A stretch of DNA of 64,000 bases from Blastomussa wellsi. Its lineage: Eukaryota; Cnidaria; Anthozoa; Scleractinia; Plerogyridae. This document shows, piece after piece, positions 61,101-64,000 of the stretch. Position numbers and translations under genes: made by a program. The DNA lies in the NCBI GenBank assembly GCA_947652115.1, contig OX393569.1, positions 13,457,151-13,521,150 on the forward strand. The letters run 5' to 3'. The notes below the pieces were generated by a model. It worked only from the letters and a program-made list of their open reading frames with translations, ran no database searches and was not told where the DNA came from. Positions within the stretch are counted from its first letter, which is position 1. Each line of letters starts with the position of its first letter.

Positions 61101-62785
61101 AGCAGTATGGACCACTAGACGAATGCAGACTTTACTTGTAAGCATCCAGGAGTGTCACAGAACTGTTAAAATGTGTTAATTAATAATCAGTAGCAGTTAC
61201 GCATAGTTTGTCCCAGCAAGGTCAAGTTACAGATTTCCTTCTTTCATTGTTAAAAATATTATCCTGGCAATTGCAGTGAATTGTGTTTGAAGCTATAGAT
61301 ACAGTATAGATACTGTATTACTTCCTGGAAAATATGGAAATCATGCTTCAAGCTAAGAAGAATCTCCAAATTTTACTGTTTTCAGGACACCACTTCCAAA
61401 AGATAGCACGCGGGCAATGGAATTGAAAGCAGAACAGACAGCTCGAGAAATTGAACAGGTCAGCTCCTTACTGAGGATAAACTAAGGTTCACTTTTCTAT
61501 TGTGATAAAGCTGTAAAGGTTTAAAAAGTCTTTCAAGTCTGTGCACTCCATTCACATACAAGGAAGGAGATGCTAGCTGAGCTAAAATTTTATCTGAGAT
61601 CAAGAATTAGGTGTTAATTTTCACACCTTTCTGACAGGAAATTGACATTTTTGACCTCAAATTCGGATGCTGCGATAAAAATTACCTTGGTGTTGAGTTG
61701 TCAGGAACGCGTACGGAGTTGATAAACTGTTTTAAAAGGAGCTCATTTTGGACCCATTCTAGCCATTTAATAGGGGTTTGAAGTATTAATTTTAATGCTA
61801 CAAGCTAGGGTTTTCTACTCAGCAACATCTAAATTTATTGAACAGGAAGCTTTGATAAATTTGTAGAATGTTTGTAACATTGAACGTTTTCTTTGTTAAA
61901 ACAGTCGAAGGGTCATGTTCGACGTCAAGAGATTGACAGTGGACGCACTGAGGAGGAGGCATTTGCTGCTGTTGTCAGACCCCAAACAACAAGTGCCACG
62001 TCAAAGACAAGCCAAGAATCCCCTGGACATGCTAGCATTGACGGAAAAGCTCAGAGAGGAGCTACAGAAGGTATTCTGATTGTAGGACGCGGTAGTTTGA
62101 ACTCATCTGGTTATAGTGTTGTTAACAGATTTTCTTGCTGAACTTTGTGTTAGCTTTGAGAAATCCTGACTTTCTATTACCCCTGCAAGCCAATTCTACT
62201 CATGAATTCTCAGTAGGTTTCCTATCCTGTTTGAATCTCTAATGAAATAAAACATGCCAAGGCTTGTACATTTCACAAATTTGCAAAAAGAAGCTCACAA
62301 AAATTGATATAATTAGAAAACTAAAGAGTCCCCTCCTTAGAATAAACAAGATTGATTACTGAAATAGGTATGAAAAATGCTATTCTTGTGCTAACTGAGT
62401 GCAAGGTCTGTACCAGGGAATGTTGGCCCAATTAATATCTTGACAATGCAGACCAAATGCAGTGAGGTCCATAAAAACAAGACTGCTTGCCAATATTTCC
62501 CACTACTGCTATAGCAAGCTACAGTAATGTAAGTTTGTTAGTAGTTTATAATTATGGCACTTGCAAATTTTAAAAGCCAAAAATACACGGCTTACAACTG
62601 TTGCCATTGTTGCCAACCCAGGAAGAAGTAATCAAAACATTACTGTGAAGTATAATAACATTGTATTCCATTAAATCACTCTAACTTAGACATGTTTTAA
62701 TTTGCTCCAATGTGTAGCCATTCCACCGACAGTGCTGCCATTAGATGAGAGGAAGGGTCCTTGCATTGACGCACAAACAGCTTCA
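50030..62785 (+). CDS. ATXN2: Ataxin-2 homologue, first 12 exons (gene continues past the window)
   Basis: Ataxin-2 proteins are cytoplasmic RNA-binding regulators of mRNA stability and translation and of stress-granule formation; they bind poly(A)-binding protein through a C-terminal PAM2 motif. Twelve exons join in frame with GT-AG borders: 50030-50076, 50872-50935, 52464-52535, 54205-54276, 57930-57995, 58312-58429, 58817-58890, 59278-59340, 60417-60505, 61386-61458, 61905-62070 and 62718-62785, giving 324 residues. Residues 1-37 are basic, Gly/Ser/Pro-rich (MSLTKNRSKGRGGSGR). Residues about 45-145 are the Lsm domain, with VVVRNGDIYEGVL matching the vertebrate Sm core. Residues 147-222 are LsmAD, with NGWSADEMF and FGVTSTYSDDL. 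No polyglutamine tract is present in this part. PAM2 would be encoded beyond the window. The start is the first ATG whose exon phase (15 codons plus 2) fits exon 2; an upstream non-coding exon is possible. Confidence 0.93.
50872..50935 (+). CDS. ATXN2: ATXN2 exon 2
   Basis: The acceptor is gttttcttcag and the donor gtgagt. One base completes Arg, then GQRNFRPGSSASPPPQSIF and Ala-Ser, a linker leading to the Lsm domain. It ends in phase 0. Both neighbouring exons fit this phase. Confidence 0.8.
51266..51282 (+). repeat. Run of 17 G in ATXN2 intron 2
   Basis: Homopolymer within ggaaag(G)17tccagatcc. Nothing else stands out in intron 2 (50936-52463) apart from the foldback element at 51936-52189. 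Confidence 0.9.
51936..52189. mobile_element. Second copy of the foldback element, in ataxin-2 intron 2
   Basis: Same arms and 3' tail as the 49010 element, with a longer centre (ggagcgaat-cc-attcgctcc). The 14-bp CTGAACTGAAATTA flanks it at 51922-51935 and 52190-52203. The centre holds CCGACGA, a GGGC-TAAC-GCTC stem-loop, then GAAAC and GTC (52043-52070), an order like a degenerate hammerhead core. Confidence 0.72.
52464..52535 (+). CDS. ATXN2: ATXN2 exon 3 (start of Lsm domain)
   Basis: 24 codons, phase 0 to 0: LDDGFNASD, then IYLNKLMVYYVTSNL. Aligns with the vertebrate segment that starts FDGIYANMRMVHILTS. The acceptor is gtttgcag and the donor gtaagt. Confidence 0.9.
52588..53450. mobile_element. 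863-bp TTAA-ended non-autonomous DNA transposon in intron 3
   Basis: The termini are TTAAGCCTGGTTTTCACTAG on the left and GGTGAAAACCAGGCTTAA on the right, at least 17 bp of perfect complementarity beginning and ending in TTAA. Inside are scattered subterminal motifs in both orientations (gttgcaagcaga, tctgcttgcaact, gtcgcaagc, ctaactagat-like). No credible transposase frame. Confidence 0.8.
53922..54156. mobile_element. Dispersed repeat copy A with target duplication, intron 3
   Basis: Flanked by the 15-bp GCAAATAATGGGGTT at 53907-53921 and 54157-54171. The body (gaaaattttggtctccagat to gacactctcgtaa) matches 56225-56463 with scattered differences. Confidence 0.65.
54205..54276 (+). CDS. ATXN2: ATXN2 exon 4 (Lsm core)
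   Basis: 24 codons, phase 0 to 0: GETARVVVRNGDIYEGVL, then TAVSPK. NG.IYEGV is the Sm1-type signature of ataxin-2. The donor is gtgaga. Confidence 0.95.
54475..54614. mobile_element. 140-bp element with 16-bp inverted termini, intron 4
   Basis: TAGCAGCTCTCGTAAG at 54475-54490 is exactly complementary to CTTACGAGAGCTGCTA at 54599-54614. Small foldback or MITE-like unit; no coding sequence. Confidence 0.55.
54843..55196. mobile_element. 354-bp MITE with 15-bp termini, intron 4
   Basis: GGTTGTTTACCATTT at 54843-54857 is exactly complementary to AAATGGTAAACAACC at 55182-55196. The interior repeats ccatttac/gtaaatgg and ttccgtt(t/c)ggg themes. A long open frame across it is a by-product. Confidence 0.75.
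55197..55275. repeat. Abutting repeat fragment with 16-C run
   Basis: Starts accgtatttactcatgtatt directly at the end of the preceding MITE and contains gtgtataagttgac followed by 16 C (55240-55255). The wording recalls a widely dispersed DNA-element terminus. The other end was not found. The rest of intron 4 (55276-57929) shows only repeat copy B and no credible gene. Confidence 0.4.
56225..56463. mobile_element. Dispersed repeat copy B, intron 4
   Basis: Matches copy A (gaaaattttggtcgccagat, gcatgcaagg, ctctggtccgaaggtgat, cactctcgtaagcgg). It appears to continue beyond copy A's right edge with tccgcttac-type sequence to about 56660. No flanking duplication was found. Confidence 0.6.
57930..57995 (+). 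CDS. ATXN2: ATXN2 exon 5
   Basis: 22 codons, phase 0 to 0: FDCTLGEAHLVQQRK, then SNGLIIE, the middle of the Lsm fold. It follows the longest intron in the window (3,653 bp). Confidence 0.9.
58312..58429 (+). CDS. ATXN2: ATXN2 exon 6 (end of Lsm domain)
   Basis: 39 codons plus one base: DERIVPSRERLISTLL, then IALKDIVSVNITKIE, then ETEVASST. DIVSVNI corresponds to the vertebrate DFVVVQF strand that closes the Lsm fold. Confidence 0.92.
58817..58890 (+). CDS. ATXN2: ATXN2 exon 7 (start of LsmAD)
   Basis: Completes Asp, then PFTDEAITATQKHTNG and QALERPLQ. F-T-D-x-A-I matches the vertebrate FTDSAI that opens LsmAD. Ends in phase 0. Confidence 0.92.
59278..59340 (+). CDS. ATXN2: ATXN2 exon 8
   Basis: 21 codons, phase 0 to 0: KWIPQDEELNLGGG, then LEDNVKV, the acidic middle of LsmAD. 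Confidence 0.9.
60417..60505 (+). CDS. ATXN2: ATXN2 exon 9 (LsmAD signature)
   Basis: 29 codons plus two bases: NGWSADEMFKTNEEKFGV, then TSTYSDDLLQY. It is the most conserved stretch of LsmAD (GW..DMF..NEE.(F/Y)GV.STY...L..YT). Confidence 0.96.
60887..61145 (+). mobile_element. tRNA-derived SINE-like element, intron 9
   Basis: A tRNA-like head (catggtagcc, ttatggttagtgtgatagac, and a degenerate B box gtccaagcctc) is followed by ttgttgggcaagac and a body with a G-run (61030-61050, one T interruption) and cttcatgctacggaaact. The head-body structure fits a SINE. The A and B boxes have decayed. Confidence 0.55.
61386..61458 (+). CDS. ATXN2: ATXN2 exon 10
   Basis: Completes Thr, then TPLPKDSTRAMELKA and EQTAREIEQ. 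Corresponds to the vertebrate helix containing REARANQLAEEIE. Confidence 0.92.
61905..62070 (+). CDS. ATXN2: ATXN2 exon 11
   Basis: 55 codons plus one base. It includes DSGRTEEEAFAAVVRP, which matches the vertebrate DDRSEEEKYTAVQR segment just after LsmAD, then a Ser/Thr/Gln-rich low-complexity stretch. Confidence 0.92.
62718..62785 (+). CDS. ATXN2: ATXN2 exon 12
   Basis: Completes Ala, then IPPTVLPLDERKGPCID and AQTAS, ending in phase 0 at gtgagt. It is poorly conserved, so support comes from splice sites and phase rather than similarity. Confidence 0.6.
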
Positions 62786-64000
62786 GTGAGTTGTCTGATG
62801 TGATGATAATAATAAATTGTGGGTGATTTGCAAGGTTTTGAAATACCTTGTTCCATGTAACCAGAATGTGAATGAGAAAAACTGCCATAACTATGGTCCT
62901 TATTGAGTCTAGTTTTAAGCCATTTAGTTGTTATTGTCTGTTGAATGTGTTCTAGAGGATTGATTAATGGATATTAGGGAAATAGCTGTACTTCCTGGGC
63001 AATGGTTTGAGTATATTTAAAAAAAATCACTAAATTTGTTACCAAATCTACTTGACATCATGGAATTTCACACTGCATGCAATTCAAACACCAACCACCA
63101 AATGAAACGACTGAAACAAGTGAAATAAACAAAACCACCAAAATGCCCGAAACCACACTGTTTTTGTTATGTCACGCAATGCATTCCAAACACTTAACAT
63201 TGTGTAGGAGACTATGGATTCCAGGAATACCGAAAAAATTTTACTTATTAATTTATCTCCAAGCTTTTCAAATACATACATTGTACAGTCGAGAATTAGG
63301 GCAGTTAATGTCTCTTTTATTTCAATTTTTTGTTTGACTTTGCAAAGCCAACAAGAGAAGTCTGACTACTTATTTATCTTTAATTGCTCTTCTGTAAGCA
63401 AATGCACAATGGGTAGGAAGTTGCTTTCGCTCGCCATAAAGGAAATGAGGGGAGGAATGAAGCTGAAGATTGCGCGAAATGATGAAGCTCTCGATTAAAT
63501 TTATATAGACGTTCATCTTCATGTTTTCACTTCTCAAATCATTTAATAAATTCTTCAGATGTCACAGTGCAATCATTGCCAAATTTTACGCTGCACTGCG
63601 AGAGTTGAGATCAGCGGTTTATGGTTGAAATCCAGTGTCATATCCTTTGCTTTTTGCAATTGTTAACCAAGGCTAGTTCATAAGTATAACACACTGCTTC
63701 CGGATCCCTTCATTTGGATGTATGTGTGCATGCATATTTTCTTACCTGATCAAATGTGTGTGCTTGCTTATTTAGTTGATGCATGTGTTTAGTTTTAAAG
63801 GGGCTATGTCGTGGTTTATTGTGACATAGCTAATTTAATTTATTATTTTACATTGTTTTCCTTATTACTTTGTCTTGGCAGTAGCTGTGCTCACGTCATG
63901 GGTGGCTCCACCTAAAAATGTTCTGCAATTGGTATAGGATTTAATGGCACTGATACCAATCATGGAATTGGCTATAGCCGACTGATAGTTCAATCAGTAT
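62786..64000. other. Start of ATXN2 intron 12; no further exon identified
   Basis: About 1.2 kb to the window edge. An acceptor-like ttcttcag at 63551-63558 precedes an open stretch, but the peptide resembles nothing in ataxin-2 and no good donor follows. The next exon is probably outside the window. Confidence 0.5.

Noticed and set aside
63559..63660. Possible ATXN2 exon after a ttcttcag acceptor
   Set aside because: The Cys-rich peptide matches nothing in ataxin-2 and there is no convincing donor before the stop.

Overview
The window looks like a nuclear scaffold from a cnidarian, most likely a stony coral. The support is a metazoan multi-exon gene (an ataxin-2 homologue) with GT-AG introns, AT-rich spacers, and foldback, TTAA-target and SINE-like dispersed elements of kinds I associate with hexacorallian genomes. 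The species-level guess rests on recall of those families. The ataxin-2 call rests on the sequence. There are no prokaryotic operons, rRNA genes or CRISPR arrays.

Positions 1 to about 47,042 are one tandem array that also runs off the left edge. The left part (1-25,582) has 26 head-to-tail monomers of about 0.98-1.02 kb arranged as higher-order repeats (HORs) of 5, 7, 6 and 7 monomers. Diagnostic substitutions let the HOR history be read: the 7-mer contains a D/B chimeric monomer and the 6-mer contains a B/C chimeric monomer, as expected from unequal crossing-over. From 25,583 the array passes into longer related units (about 2.5-3.8 kb). The short monomer corresponds to a long unit lacking two internal blocks. 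A 7,659-bp block spanning the short/long boundary (20,455-28,113) is repeated directly at 28,114-35,772, and I noticed one substitution between the copies. Long units then continue at 35,773, 39,541 and 43,369 and decay at about 47,042.

No monomer has convincing protein-coding capacity. Each carries the same promoter-like module: inverted CCAAT box, GC box plus CCAAT, an inverted repeat, a TATA-like run, and a TGACG/CGTCA inverted pair. The long units host TTAA-flanked elements whose empty sites are visible in sibling units.

Positions 47,043-50,029 hold a possible small first exon of an unknown gene, a CTCTCAT motif cluster, a 20-bp minisatellite, the N-terminal stub of a DDE integrase-like protein cut by a 200-N gap, and a foldback retroelement with target-site duplication.

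Positions 50,030-62,785 encode the first 12 exons (324 residues) of an ataxin-2 homologue on the + strand. They join in frame and cover a short basic Gly-rich N terminus, the Lsm domain and the LsmAD domain. The gene continues beyond the window. Its introns hold several non-autonomous transposons, a repeat pair, a SINE-like element and long poly-G/C runs.
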